DNA of 21,063 bases, from contig CALHQJ010000070.1 in assembly GCA_938036545.1 (NCBI GenBank), forward strand, positions 1 to 21,063. Direction: 5' to 3'. Below, piece after piece: positions 1-6,839 of the stretch. The notes under the pieces are model-generated. The model saw only the letters and a program-made list of their open reading frames with translations, was not told the DNA's origin and ran no database searches. This DNA is from an uncultured Clostridium sp. (GTDB taxonomy: Bacteria; Bacillota; Clostridia; Lachnospirales; Lachnospiraceae). The position numbers were made by a program, and so were the translations under genes. How positions within the stretch are numbered: position 1 is the first letter of the stretch; every line of letters starts with the position of its first letter.

Positions 1-648
1 CTTAGACATAACCGAACACTCAATATGCCAGCCCGGACGTCCGTCGCACCAGGGAGACTCCCAGAAAGGCTCTCCTTCTTTTTTCGGTTTCCACAGTACA
101 AAATCAGTCGGGTCTTCCTTGCCCTCCTCACCGGTTACCTTAATCTCACGGAATCCGGACTGTAAATCATCCAGGTTCTTATGGGACAGTTTTCCGTAGT
201 CCTTAAAGGATTTTGTTCGGAAATATACCGTTCCGTCAGCTGCCGCATAAGCATGGCCTTTATCAATCAAAGTCTGAATCATATCCAGCATCCCGCAGAT
301 TTCCTGGGTAGCCAGCGGATGGGTAGTAGCCGGTTTGACATTCATTGCCGCCATATCTTTTTTACATTCTTTAATATAGCGCTCTGAAATCGTCTGAGCG
401 TCTACTCCTTCTTCTATGGCCTTTTTAATAATCTTGTCGTCTACGTCTGTAAAATTGGAAACAAAGTTTACCTCGTATCCTTTATACTCAAAGTAACGGC
501 GTACCGTATCAAATACAATCATGGGACGCGCATTGCCGATATGAATAAAATTGTACACTGTAGGACCGCAGACATACATCTTAACCTTGCCTGGTTCCAA
601 CGGAACAAATTCTTCTTTTTGCCTGGTAAGCGTATTAAAAATTTTCAT
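1..648 (-). CDS. cysS: cysteinyl-tRNA synthetase, N-terminal part (runs off the window)
   Basis: The enzyme charges tRNA-Cys with cysteine in the cytoplasm. The visible 216 codons are the N-terminal half of a protein usually about 460-470 residues long. The N-terminus reads MKIFNTLTRQKEEFVPLEPG, followed by the YVCGPTVYN segment, whose Cys is a zinc ligand in this family. Next come the class I signature HIGNARP, the FTDVDDK segment and, near the window edge, GWHIECSVMSK, whose Cys is another zinc ligand. The frame is open to base 1 and the C-terminal half with KMSKS lies outside. The ATG at 648 has a GGGAGG-type site about 12 bases upstream. It follows ispF by 44 bases on the same strand, a common clostridial arrangement, so they are probably co-transcribed. 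Confidence 0.96.
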   Translation of the reverse strand, partial: MKIFNTLTRQKEEFVPLEPGKVKMYVCGPTVYNFIHIGNARPMIVFDTVRRYFEYKGYEVNFVSNFTDVDDKIIKKAIEEGVDAQTISERYIKECKKDMAAMNVKPATTHPLATQEICGMLDMIQTLIDKGHAYAAADGTVYFRTKSFKDYGKLSHKNLDDLQSGFREIKVTGEEGKEDPTDFVLWKPKKEGEPFWESPWCDGRPGWHIECSVMSK

Positions 649-692
649 ACTGATTTCTATCCTCCCGTTTTATGGTCAATGTACTGCCTTTA

Positions 693-1238
693 TCAGCTCT
701 GACAACCTGCACAGGCGCCGCATCCGGCCTCCTGCCGTGTCATTGTATCATCATAACAGTAATTAGCCACTTCCGTCAATAAGGTAATGGCCTGTGAAGA
801 AATTCCTTCTCCGCTTCCGGTAAATCCCAGTCCCTCTTCAGTAGTGGCCTTCACGCTGACCTGACTTACATTCAGATGAAGAGCCTCTGCAATATTGGCC
901 GCCATCTGTGGGCGGTAATCCGCCAGTTTGGGCTTCTGGCAGATAATCGTAGCATCTATATTTTCAATGATATAGTGGTGCTCATCCAGCAGCGCTCCAA
1001 CGTGTTTTAACAATTCGATACTGGATATTCCTTTGTATTTCGGATCTGTATCTGGAAAATGCTGGCCAATGTCTCCCAGAGCCGCCGCTCCCAGCAGCGC
1101 ATCCATAATGGCGTGTACCAATACGTCTGCATCTGAATGGCCTAGCAGCCCTTTTTCATAGGGAACGGTCACACCTCCTAAAATCAGGTCCCTGCCTTCT
1201 ACTAATTTATGCACGTCATACCCCTGTCCAATTCTCAT
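693..1238 (-). CDS. ispF: 2-C-methyl-D-erythritol 2,4-cyclodiphosphate synthase
   Basis: This is the MEP-pathway enzyme that cyclises CDP-ME 2-phosphate to MEcPP, releasing CMP, on the route to isoprenoids. The protein starts MRIGQGYDVHKL. Asp8, His10 and His42 match the family's divalent metal ligands. GHSDADVL (33-40), the DIGQHFPDTDP segment and the KATTEEGLGFTGSGEGI segment near residues 130-145 are also family hallmarks. The ATG at 1238 is preceded by an AAGGAA site that abuts the stop of the upstream kinase gene 17 bases away. The protein has 181 residues against the usual 155-160. The extra C-terminal tail contains Cys173, Cys176 and Cys179 spaced CxxCxxC, which the family does not need for catalysis. 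Confidence 0.97.
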   Translation of the reverse strand: MRIGQGYDVHKLVEGRDLILGGVTVPYEKGLLGHSDADVLVHAIMDALLGAAALGDIGQHFPDTDPKYKGISSIELLKHVGALLDEHHYIIENIDATIICQKPKLADYRPQMAANIAEALHLNVSQVSVKATTEEGLGFTGSGEGISSQAITLLTEVANYCYDDTMTRQEAGCGACAGCQS

Positions 1239-1255
1239 GTTTTTTGTTCCTTTCT

Positions 1256-2182
1256 CTATACAATTACCCGTAATTGTTTTTCAATGCACTGGATCTGCAA
1301 ATCGTCCTGGTAAAGGCAGCTCTCTCCGTCTACATGAACCGCCATAGGACGGTCTACATGGATTCTGGCCTCTCTGCATTCATAGGTACGCAGGCCTTTT
1401 CCAGAATTTTTCTGTCCCAGATAAGCAGACAGCACTGCGGAAAGCAGCTTCTTTTTATCGCTGAAGCTGGCTACGCTGATATTCATAATTCCATCCGACG
1501 GGTCAGCCTTGGGTGCAAACTTAAATCCTCCGCCCTCATAAGGATGCATGTGGGCGGAAATAAAATAAATATGATTAAACTCCGCTTTCTTTACCCCATC
1601 TAGTAAAATGTATCCCTTTGATGGCTTTGCCAGAATCAGCTGCTTCAATCCAATTAGCACATAGGCCAGACGTCCGGCATGGAATTTATTTAAAAACCTT
1701 CTGCCTTTTGAATACAGCACATTATGGCAGACCGCCGCATCCATGCCAATGCCGGAGCTTACGCAAAATCTCCGGTGCTCAATCCGATCTTCTCCATAAG
1801 AAACTACTCCGTAATCCAATTGCCTGTGGTATTTAGGATGAAGAATCTTCTTCAGGCACTTTTTTGGATTTTTCGGAAGGCGTAGGCTTCTGGCCAGGTC
1901 ATTGCCGGAGCCTGTCGGAACATATCCAAAGGTAACAGGGCCACAAAAACACAATCCATCCAGGATCTCATTTACCGTACCGTCTCCTCCTACTGCCACA
2001 ATAATCCTGGGTTCCTTCACCCCTTCTGTCAATTCTCTTGCAAAAAGTTTGGCATCTCCTGCCTTTTCTGTTTTATAACATTCGTATTCAATCTGCCAGT
2101 TATTCAGCAGTTTTTCCAGTTTTCCCCATATTTTTTCTCCCTTTCCGCTTTTGGATTGGGGGTTTACAATGAAATAATGCAT
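1256..2182 (-). CDS. diacylglycerol kinase-family lipid kinase (YegS/DagK/BmrU type)
   Basis: This is a soluble lipid kinase of the DAGK catalytic family, which phosphorylates diacylglycerol or a related lipid at the membrane face. From the chosen start the protein has 308 residues. The N-terminus HYFIVNPQSKSGKG matches the first strand and loop of the family. VAVGGDGTVNEI (63-73) is the nucleotide-binding signature, and GSGNDLARSL (91-100) is the second conserved block. The ATG at 2182 was chosen over the longer frame to 2284 because GGGAGG sits at ideal spacing just upstream and family proteins start at this point. It heads the operon with ispF and cysS. The lipid substrate (diacylglycerol or other) cannot be read from the sequence. 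Confidence 0.88.
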   Translation of the reverse strand: MHYFIVNPQSKSGKGEKIWGKLEKLLNNWQIEYECYKTEKAGDAKLFARELTEGVKEPRIIVAVGGDGTVNEILDGLCFCGPVTFGYVPTGSGNDLARSLRLPKNPKKCLKKILHPKYHRQLDYGVVSYGEDRIEHRRFCVSSGIGMDAAVCHNVLYSKGRRFLNKFHAGRLAYVLIGLKQLILAKPSKGYILLDGVKKAEFNHIYFISAHMHPYEGGGFKFAPKADPSDGIMNISVASFSDKKKLLSAVLSAYLGQKNSGKGLRTYECREARIHVDRPMAVHVDGESCLYQDDLQIQCIEKQLRVIV

Positions 2183-2243
2183 GGAAAACCTCCCGTTATT
2201 ATAATCGTTGCGTATCTGATGCATGTCACATTCAATCCATCTT

Positions 2244-2272
2244 ATTATATCATAAAACCCTATGAAAGATAA
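2244..2272 (-). promoter_or_regulatory. candidate promoter of the lipid kinase-ispF-cysS operon
   Basis: On the minus strand a perfect TATAAT (2249-2244) is preceded by TGA, making an extended -10 element. The hexamer 17 bases upstream is TTATCT, a poor -35. The leader to the chosen ATG would be about 55 bases. A second TATAAT lies at 2292-2287 without a good -35. No other structure was seen between 2183 and 2389. Confidence 0.45.
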
Positions 2273-2389
2273 TAAAAGATTCATAAATTATACTATCTGC
2301 ATGGAACCGGAAAATACTTCCAGAAATCCCTATAAAAACCGCATAAAATCCCCTCAAAAATTTCTTTTAAAAAAATTGTAGAAAAAGTA

Positions 2390-2418
2390 TTGACAATTGG
2401 GACAATATAGATTATACT
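2390..2418 (+). promoter_or_regulatory. tRNA operon promoter
   Basis: Consensus -35 TTGACA (2390-2395) and -10 TATACT (2413-2418) are separated by exactly 17 bases. Transcription would begin about 25 bases before the tRNA-Val gene. Confidence 0.85.
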
Positions 2419-2450
2419 AAGCAAGCAGTCGCAAATAAGCGATAAGATAT

Positions 2451-2523
2451 GGGGTCTTAGCTCAGCTGGGAGAGCATCTGCCTTACAAGCAGAGGGTCAC
2501 AGGTTCGAGCCCTGTAGGCCCCA
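2451..2523 (+). tRNA. tRNA-Val (anticodon TAC)
   Basis: This is a 73-base cloverleaf. The acceptor stem GGGGTCT pairs with AGGCCCC (one T-G pair), with discriminator A. The D arm starts TAGCTCAGCTGGGAGAGC. The anticodon stem is TCTGC/GCAGA with loop CTTACAA, giving anticodon TAC, which reads GTA. The T arm is ACAGG-TTCGAGC-CCTGT. The 3' CCA is not encoded. Confidence 0.97.
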
Positions 2524-2530
2524 TCATCAT

Positions 2531-2604
2531 GGCGGAATAGCTCAGTTGGCCAGAGCACACGGTTCATACCCGTGGTGTCGAGAGTTCGAATCTCCCTTCC
2601 GCTA
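2531..2604 (+). tRNA. tRNA-Met, elongator type (anticodon CAT)
   Basis: This is a 74-base cloverleaf seven bases after tRNA-Val. The acceptor is GGCGGAA/TTCCGCT with a G-T first pair. The anticodon stem is CACGG/CCGTG and the loop TTCATAC gives anticodon CAT. The anticodon stem lacks the three G-C pairs of initiator tRNA, and the acceptor resembles the Bacillus elongator Met tRNA, so tRNA-Ile2 is less likely. The T stem GAGAG/CTCCC contains one A-C mismatch. CCA is not encoded. Confidence 0.94.
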
Positions 2605-2610
2605 CTCTGA

Positions 2611-2637
2611 AACCCTTGAAGAATCAAGGGTTTTTTT
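2611..2637 (+). terminator. intrinsic terminator of the tRNA operon
   Basis: A perfect 9-bp stem AACCCTTGA/TCAAGGGTT with loop AGAA is followed by a run of T to 2637. It sits seven bases after tRNA-Met. Confidence 0.93.
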
Positions 2638-2916
2638 GTTTTTGATTTGAGTACCTTGACATAAGAGGATGTCCAAAACCTCTCTTTTTCATAATCCAAC
2701 CCACAATTATCTGCTACTTTATTTGCCACAAATTGAAATCCGGACAGCACATATGCAGCCGGAGCACAGAATTAAAGCAAATGGCCGAACGGCCTGAAGG
2801 CGCAAACCGCCGTACAATCCCATAGGAAGCCGCATAGAACTATTGCACAATTTTCCACCCTTTTATTACAAAAAAATGAAATATCGCCAATTTTTATTAA
2901 CATTTCATTAACACTC
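2638..2916. other. non-coding stretch with an unexplained GC-rich folded core
   Basis: No credible gene lies here; the minus-strand frame crossing it is mostly the antisense of the two tRNAs. Between about 2755 and 2850 the sequence turns GC-rich and contains small hairpins. Examples are GGCC-GAAC-GGCC (2784-2795) and GGCG-CAAAC-CGCC (2800-2812), and a GGAAGCCGC block follows at 2825-2833. Flanking DNA on both sides is AT-rich. This could be a structured RNA or a decayed element; it cannot be assigned. Confidence 0.4.
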
Positions 2917-2945
2917 TTGTTGGGTGCATATAATTATGCTATAAT
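2917..2945 (+). promoter_or_regulatory. promoter of the PAP2 gene
   Basis: A -35-like TTGTTG (2917-2922) is followed, after 17 bases, by a perfect -10 TATAAT (2940-2945). The start of transcription would lie about 24 bases upstream of the ATG at 2976. Confidence 0.7.
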
Positions 2946-2975
2946 CCAGCTACAATTTTAAGGGAGGAGGATTGT

Positions 2976-3632
2976 ATGAAAGAATTTCTCCGAAAATATA
3001 AGCATGCATGGATTTTATCTTACGGACTGGTATACTTAACCTGGTTTTTCTATCTGGAACGCACAGTTACCACCAATTACCATGTCATTCATGTACGGTT
3101 AGATGATTTTATTCCTTTTAAAGAAATTTTTATTGTCCCCTATTTGTTATGGTTTCTTTATGTAACTGTTACGGTTGCATTCTTGTTCTTCTCTGATAAA
3201 GAGGAATATTACAAGCTGTGTATTTACCTGTTCAGCGGCATGACCATCAGCCTGATTATTTGTACCTTTTACCACAACGGCACAGACTTCCGGCCCTTAT
3301 TAGACCCAGACAAAAACATCTTTACCAGACTGGTATGCAGCCTGTATGCAACGGATACTCCTACCAATGTATTTCCCAGCATTCATGTGTATAATTCCAT
3401 CTGTACCCATGTAGCCATTGCCCGCAGTGAAAAATTAAAGAAATACCCGATTATTCAGGTATCTTCCTTTGTTCTGATGGTATTAATCTGCATGGCTACC
3501 GTATTTTTAAAACAGCACTCCATTGTAGACGTATTCGGCGGCTGTATTATGGCTTACACTTTATACTATGTGATATATGGCTACGGCTACAGCGAGGAGC
3601 GAAAAAAAGCTTCCCAGAAGCTTTTAGGATAA
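2976..3632 (+). CDS. PAP2-superfamily membrane phosphatase
   Basis: This 218-residue integral membrane protein is of the PAP2 (phosphatidate phosphatase type 2) superfamily, close in layout to the inositol-phosphotransferase-like branch. Hydrophobic segments lie near residues 11-27, 52-73, 81-98, 139-149, 160-178 and 186-202. The three catalytic blocks are present: FRPLL (105-109) for motif 1, FPSIH (133-137) with the motif 2 His, and KQHSIVDVFGG (179-189), where His181 and Asp185 fit motif 3. It probably dephosphorylates a lipid phosphate or transfers a headgroup at the membrane; the substrate is unknown. The ATG has a very strong GGGAGGAGG site. It is transcribed alone and ends at a shared bidirectional terminator. 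Confidence 0.87.
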   Translation: MKEFLRKYKHAWILSYGLVYLTWFFYLERTVTTNYHVIHVRLDDFIPFKEIFIVPYLLWFLYVTVTVAFLFFSDKEEYYKLCIYLFSGMTISLIICTFYHNGTDFRPLLDPDKNIFTRLVCSLYATDTPTNVFPSIHVYNSICTHVAIARSEKLKKYPIIQVSSFVLMVLICMATVFLKQHSIVDVFGGCIMAYTLYYVIYGYGYSEERKKASQKLLG

Positions 3633-3641
3633 TGCAGAAAA

Positions 3642-3692
3642 GGTATCGCCAAATTATCAAATCCGATAATTTGGCGATACCCTCTTTTATTT
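3642..3692. terminator. bidirectional terminator between PAP2 and glycosyltransferase genes
   Basis: A perfect 17-bp stem (3642-3658 with 3665-3681) has loop AAATCC. A T-rich tail follows on the plus strand, and CCTTTTCTGC follows on the minus strand. It serves the convergent genes on both sides. Its stem starts GGTATCGCC and its core resembles the hairpin at 13657-13706. Confidence 0.92.
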
Positions 3693-3715
3693 TACAGCGC
3701 TTTTCAACATATTTC

Positions 3716-4735
3716 TTAATTAAACCCGTAGAACTTCTGCGTAATCTTATATCCTGCTACGGATACCTTTCTTCCGCTCTTTCCAGGCAGGTTGACGCCC
3801 TGGCCCAAAAAGCCCCAGCGGAGCCGCAGATACAGCTTGAAATTCTGCTCTTTTAAATACTGCCACAATTCTTTTTTCTTCTTTAAATTTTCTTCCGAAT
3901 CCGAACGAATCGCCAGAATAGAAGAAACGGTCATCATAATATCCAGATAATTGGTCATATAACGGCGCAGCTTGCGGCAGCTAATCCTGGTTACGTCATA
4001 GTATCCCAGCATCAGCTTGGTAACCCGAATCTGCTGGTCAATCCGGCCTATCATCACCTTTTCATTAACAGACTGATCGTCTCTGCCAATAAAATACCGG
4101 TAAAAATTCACATCCAGGTAATAAAGGGTTTTTACATGGGGAAGGGGCTGATAAACAAAGATGTTATCCACATAAAAGGTATGCTTTGGCAGTTCCAATC
4201 CACACTGGCGCAACAGTTCCGTCCGGTAAATGACGGAATGCATCAAAATATACTGCCCCATCATAAACCCTTTTACCTCATCCCATCCAATCAGTTTATC
4301 CTTCGGAATGGCAGTCCGGTAGTTCATAACCTTTTTGTGCTTTACTCCCTGTTTTTCATATACAAAATTGCTGATTAGCATATCCAGAGTTTCTTCTCCA
4401 TATACAAAGCGGCGCAGGGTTTCCAGAATCTGGACGTAAGCTTCTTCATTTACCCAGTCGTCACTGTCTACTACTTTATAGTAGATCCCTGTTGCATTTC
4501 TAAGGCCTGTATTCACAGCCTCGCCATGGCCTCCGTTTTCCTGATGAATGGCACGGCAAATCGTCGGATAATTTCTCTCATATTCATCTGCAATCTCTGC
4601 CGTATTATCTTTTGTAGAACCGTCATCCACAATTAGAATCTCTACTTCTTCTCCTCCGGTCAGCAGAGTTTCAATGCAATGTCTCATATATGCTGCTGAG
4701 TTGTAGCAAGGTATGGCAATTGATAATAGCTTCAC
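3716..4735 (-). CDS. family 2 glycosyltransferase
   Basis: This 339-residue inverting GT-A glycosyltransferase transfers a sugar from a nucleotide sugar to an unknown acceptor, probably at the cytoplasmic membrane face. SIAIPCYNSAAYM (5-17) is the first strand. VDDGS (36-40) binds the nucleotide, NGGHGEAVNTGL (67-78) is conserved, and DSDDW (90-94) is the metal-binding DXD region. No clear C-terminal membrane span is present. The start is taken as GTG at 4735, because GAGGAGGAA stands seven bases upstream and the Rossmann-type strand begins four residues later. A longer frame opens with a GTG at 4768 overlapping the stop of the upstream protease gene. The two genes are 29 bases apart and should be co-transcribed. 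Confidence 0.9.
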   Translation of the reverse strand: MKLLSIAIPCYNSAAYMRHCIETLLTGGEEVEILIVDDGSTKDNTAEIADEYERNYPTICRAIHQENGGHGEAVNTGLRNATGIYYKVVDSDDWVNEEAYVQILETLRRFVYGEETLDMLISNFVYEKQGVKHKKVMNYRTAIPKDKLIGWDEVKGFMMGQYILMHSVIYRTELLRQCGLELPKHTFYVDNIFVYQPLPHVKTLYYLDVNFYRYFIGRDDQSVNEKVMIGRIDQQIRVTKLMLGYYDVTRISCRKLRRYMTNYLDIMMTVSSILAIRSDSEENLKKKKELWQYLKEQNFKLYLRLRWGFLGQGVNLPGKSGRKVSVAGYKITQKFYGFN

Positions 4736-4764
4736 GTTTGTTCCTCCTCTAAGTTTATCTCCTG

Positions 4765-5529
4765 TCACGTTTTCCGGCCAAGCTTAAAAAGCTCTGCTGC
4801 CGAAACTCCCAACGCAAAAATGGCAACCAGTATTTTCAACAGGATGCTGTGATCGATCATAGGGAGCAGGACGCCGTTAAGTACATAAATCGATCCGATG
4901 TTCATAGCTGCATGTGCCAGCCAGACAGATGTTACAGTCTGATACCGTTCCATCACAAAAGCCAGAATCAGTCCCAGGCCTGCGGCATAAATCCCCTGTA
5001 CCAGGTTTCCGTGGAACAGCCCAAAAAAGACTGCGGAAAAAACTGCTGCCGGAACTGCCGGCATCCCATCCCTCAGCCCCCAGTATCCAATCCCTCGAAA
5101 TACCAGTTCCTCAGCCGCCGGAATAATCAGGCATACGCCAATTAACTGAAGCCAGAATCCTGCGCTGTTAATCGTCTCCACTGACTCCTCGACCTTTGGA
5201 AACCACCGGAAAAGAGGGGTAAGGCTTAAAAGCAGATTAAAACCTACGCTGGCGGCAATTCCCAGGACAATCAGATCCTGCCACCTTTTGGGAATCTCCG
5301 GTTTTATGGTCCTAATTTGGCCGCTGCGTAAAATCCAGTCCCTTTTATAAGGAAACCACAAGATCCCCACTGTCAAAACTGCTCCGGGAATCAGGATCGC
5401 AACCGAATTCGCCGGTTCCTTTCCCGCTGCCGAAGCCATCTCGTCAATTGAAAATACGGACATATAATAAATCATCAATGGGTATACGGTTTTCCATACT
5501 GCCCTGAACGCACTTTTTATCCTTTCCAT
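4765..5529 (-). CDS. CPBP-family intramembrane metalloprotease (CAAX protease/bacteriocin-processing type)
   Basis: This is a multi-pass membrane protein of the ABI/CPBP family. Members cleave prenylated or other membrane-linked peptides, or act in bacteriocin self-immunity. The signature EELVFRGIG starts at residue 140 with Glu140, Glu141 and Arg145. FFGLFHGN supplies a second-motif His near 173, and HAAMN supplies His206 and Asn210. At least six hydrophobic segments are visible. The start is uncertain: the frame is open to 5664, but that extension crosses the terminator hairpin of the upstream operon and a promoter-like TTGACA at 5592-5587. ATG at 5529 (254 residues) or 5544 is therefore preferred. 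Its partner and substrate are unknown. Confidence 0.85.
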   Translation of the reverse strand: MERIKSAFRAVWKTVYPLMIYYMSVFSIDEMASAAGKEPANSVAILIPGAVLTVGILWFPYKRDWILRSGQIRTIKPEIPKRWQDLIVLGIAASVGFNLLLSLTPLFRWFPKVEESVETINSAGFWLQLIGVCLIIPAAEELVFRGIGYWGLRDGMPAVPAAVFSAVFFGLFHGNLVQGIYAAGLGLILAFVMERYQTVTSVWLAHAAMNIGSIYVLNGVLLPMIDHSILLKILVAIFALGVSAAELFKLGRKT

Positions 5530-5644
5530 CCTGCCTGCTGCCATCCTGTCTGTTCTGCACACTATGATGCTATAATACCATGTTCGTGTCAATTTTTCCA
5601 CAAAAATCAGCGGTATCTTTCTTCCGAATTTTCCATATGCAAAG

Positions 5645-5691
5645 CGAGAGCGCCGCTCCATCATCTATCTGATGGTTTTGCAACGCTCTCA
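5645..5691 (-). terminator. cruciform-like terminator after the gntR gene
   Basis: The outer stem GAGAGCG/CGCTCTC (5646-5652 with 5684-5690) encloses the inner stem CCATCA/TGATGG (5658-5663 with 5670-5675). It lies 18 bases beyond the gntR stop. On the minus strand only a short GCTTTGC follows, so termination strength is doubtful. Confidence 0.5.
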
Positions 5692-5708
5692 TCTAGTTCC
5701 GCTTTCCA

Positions 5709-6827
5709 TTATAGGAAATTATCTTTTAACTGTTTAATTGAAGTACCCACATAAATTTCCGGCCGCAGCAGCACCAGGTAATCCCGGTCGCTGCATTCGC
5801 CGTTTTCAATCATCTGCATTAACCGCTTTGCGGCCTGACGCCCCATCTTGTACCCCTGGTCAACCGAACAGGTAATTCCTTCCCGTTCTTTTCCATCTGC
5901 CGAATAATCAAAACACACCAGTGAATAGTCTTCCGGCACTTTCTTCCCCTGGGACTCCAAAGCCTGCCGAACCAGCCGGTAAATCATATAGTTGCAGCAG
6001 ACAATGGCTGTACATTTGGGAATGGTTTTCAAAAATTTCACAATGGAACGCATATATTTGGGATCATGGGCTTCATTGGACACACACCATTTGATGTAAT
6101 CATCCTGAAATTCCACTCCATATTTCTTCATTGTAGCAACCATGCCCTGAAACTTATCCACGCTCTGGTAATTATCAAATACAAAAATTCCGGCAATATG
6201 GAGGTGTCCTGCCTGAATCAGCCTTCCTACCAGCTGCTCGGCACAGACACCATTATTCACGCCTACCCTGGGGCAGTGGAGATTCTGATAATAATTGTTA
6301 TAGAAAATCAACGGGATTCCTCTCTTTTGTATTTCCCGATAACAATCCAGATTGGGGCTGACCATGCTGGCTTTTACTCCATCTACAATAAAACCTCTGA
6401 AGTTCTGGTGCATAACCGTCTTCAGACATCTTCTTTCATTTGCAAATTTATTGTCTGTCAAAAAGATTTTAAGCTCTGCAGGCTGATCTTTTAAAATACT
6501 TCTGATTCCCTGAATCAGCTCCGAATTTGCACTGACATCCTGCCCTTGCAGGATTAACCCGATTTTAATATGGGCCGTACTGTCATCCAGCTCCTGGGAC
6601 ATGGCTGCATCCTTATTAAAATAGGTTCCGCTTCCTTGTATTTTACGAATCAGCCCTTCCTGCTCCAGCTGTTCCATTGCAAGACGTACCGTTTCCCTGC
6701 TTACCTTCAGGCGTCGGCACAAATTATTTTCAGATGGAAGTTTTAAATTTTCTGTAAATTTGTTTTCATCAATATACGCCAGCAGCCATCGGTAGACCTG
6801 TTCCCACTTCCTGTTCGAAACCTTCAT
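5709..6827 (-). CDS. GntR-family transcriptional regulator with LacI-type ligand-binding domain
   Basis: This 372-residue protein has the AraR-like architecture. An N-terminal GntR winged helix spans roughly residues 7-70 and includes LPSENNLCRRLKVSRETVR and an EGLIRKIQGSGTYF wing. A periplasmic-binding-protein-like sensor follows from about 86 to 360, with IGLILQG at its start and CFDYSADG near the end. Such proteins repress catabolic operons until a small ligand, often a sugar, binds. It is the last gene of the tct-sulfatase operon and its RBS (AAAGGAA) overlaps the sulfatase stop, with 12 bases between the genes. It probably senses the transported or desulfated compound and controls its own operon through the inverted repeat at 11329-11350. 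That target is inferred, not shown. Confidence 0.9.
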   Translation of the reverse strand: MKVSNRKWEQVYRWLLAYIDENKFTENLKLPSENNLCRRLKVSRETVRLAMEQLEQEGLIRKIQGSGTYFNKDAAMSQELDDSTAHIKIGLILQGQDVSANSELIQGIRSILKDQPAELKIFLTDNKFANERRCLKTVMHQNFRGFIVDGVKASMVSPNLDCYREIQKRGIPLIFYNNYYQNLHCPRVGVNNGVCAEQLVGRLIQAGHLHIAGIFVFDNYQSVDKFQGMVATMKKYGVEFQDDYIKWCVSNEAHDPKYMRSIVKFLKTIPKCTAIVCCNYMIYRLVRQALESQGKKVPEDYSLVCFDYSADGKEREGITCSVDQGYKMGRQAAKRLMQMIENGECSDRDYLVLLRPEIYVGTSIKQLKDNFL

Positions 6828-6839
6828 GTTAAAATTCCT

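Noticed and set aside
2457..2750. 97-codon minus-strand open frame over the tRNA genes
   Set aside because: It is the antisense of tRNA-Val and tRNA-Met, with the familiar spurious REIRTLDTTG and RARTCDPLLV peptides.
2755..2850. Firm call of a c-di-GMP-I (GEMM) riboswitch
   Set aside because: Only short motif pieces match; the P1 closing stem and the receptor could not be paired, so it is kept only as an unresolved element.
4765..5664. CPBP protease start at 5664
   Set aside because: The extension overlaps the terminator hairpin and a TTGACA promoter-like hexamer, and it has no family similarity.
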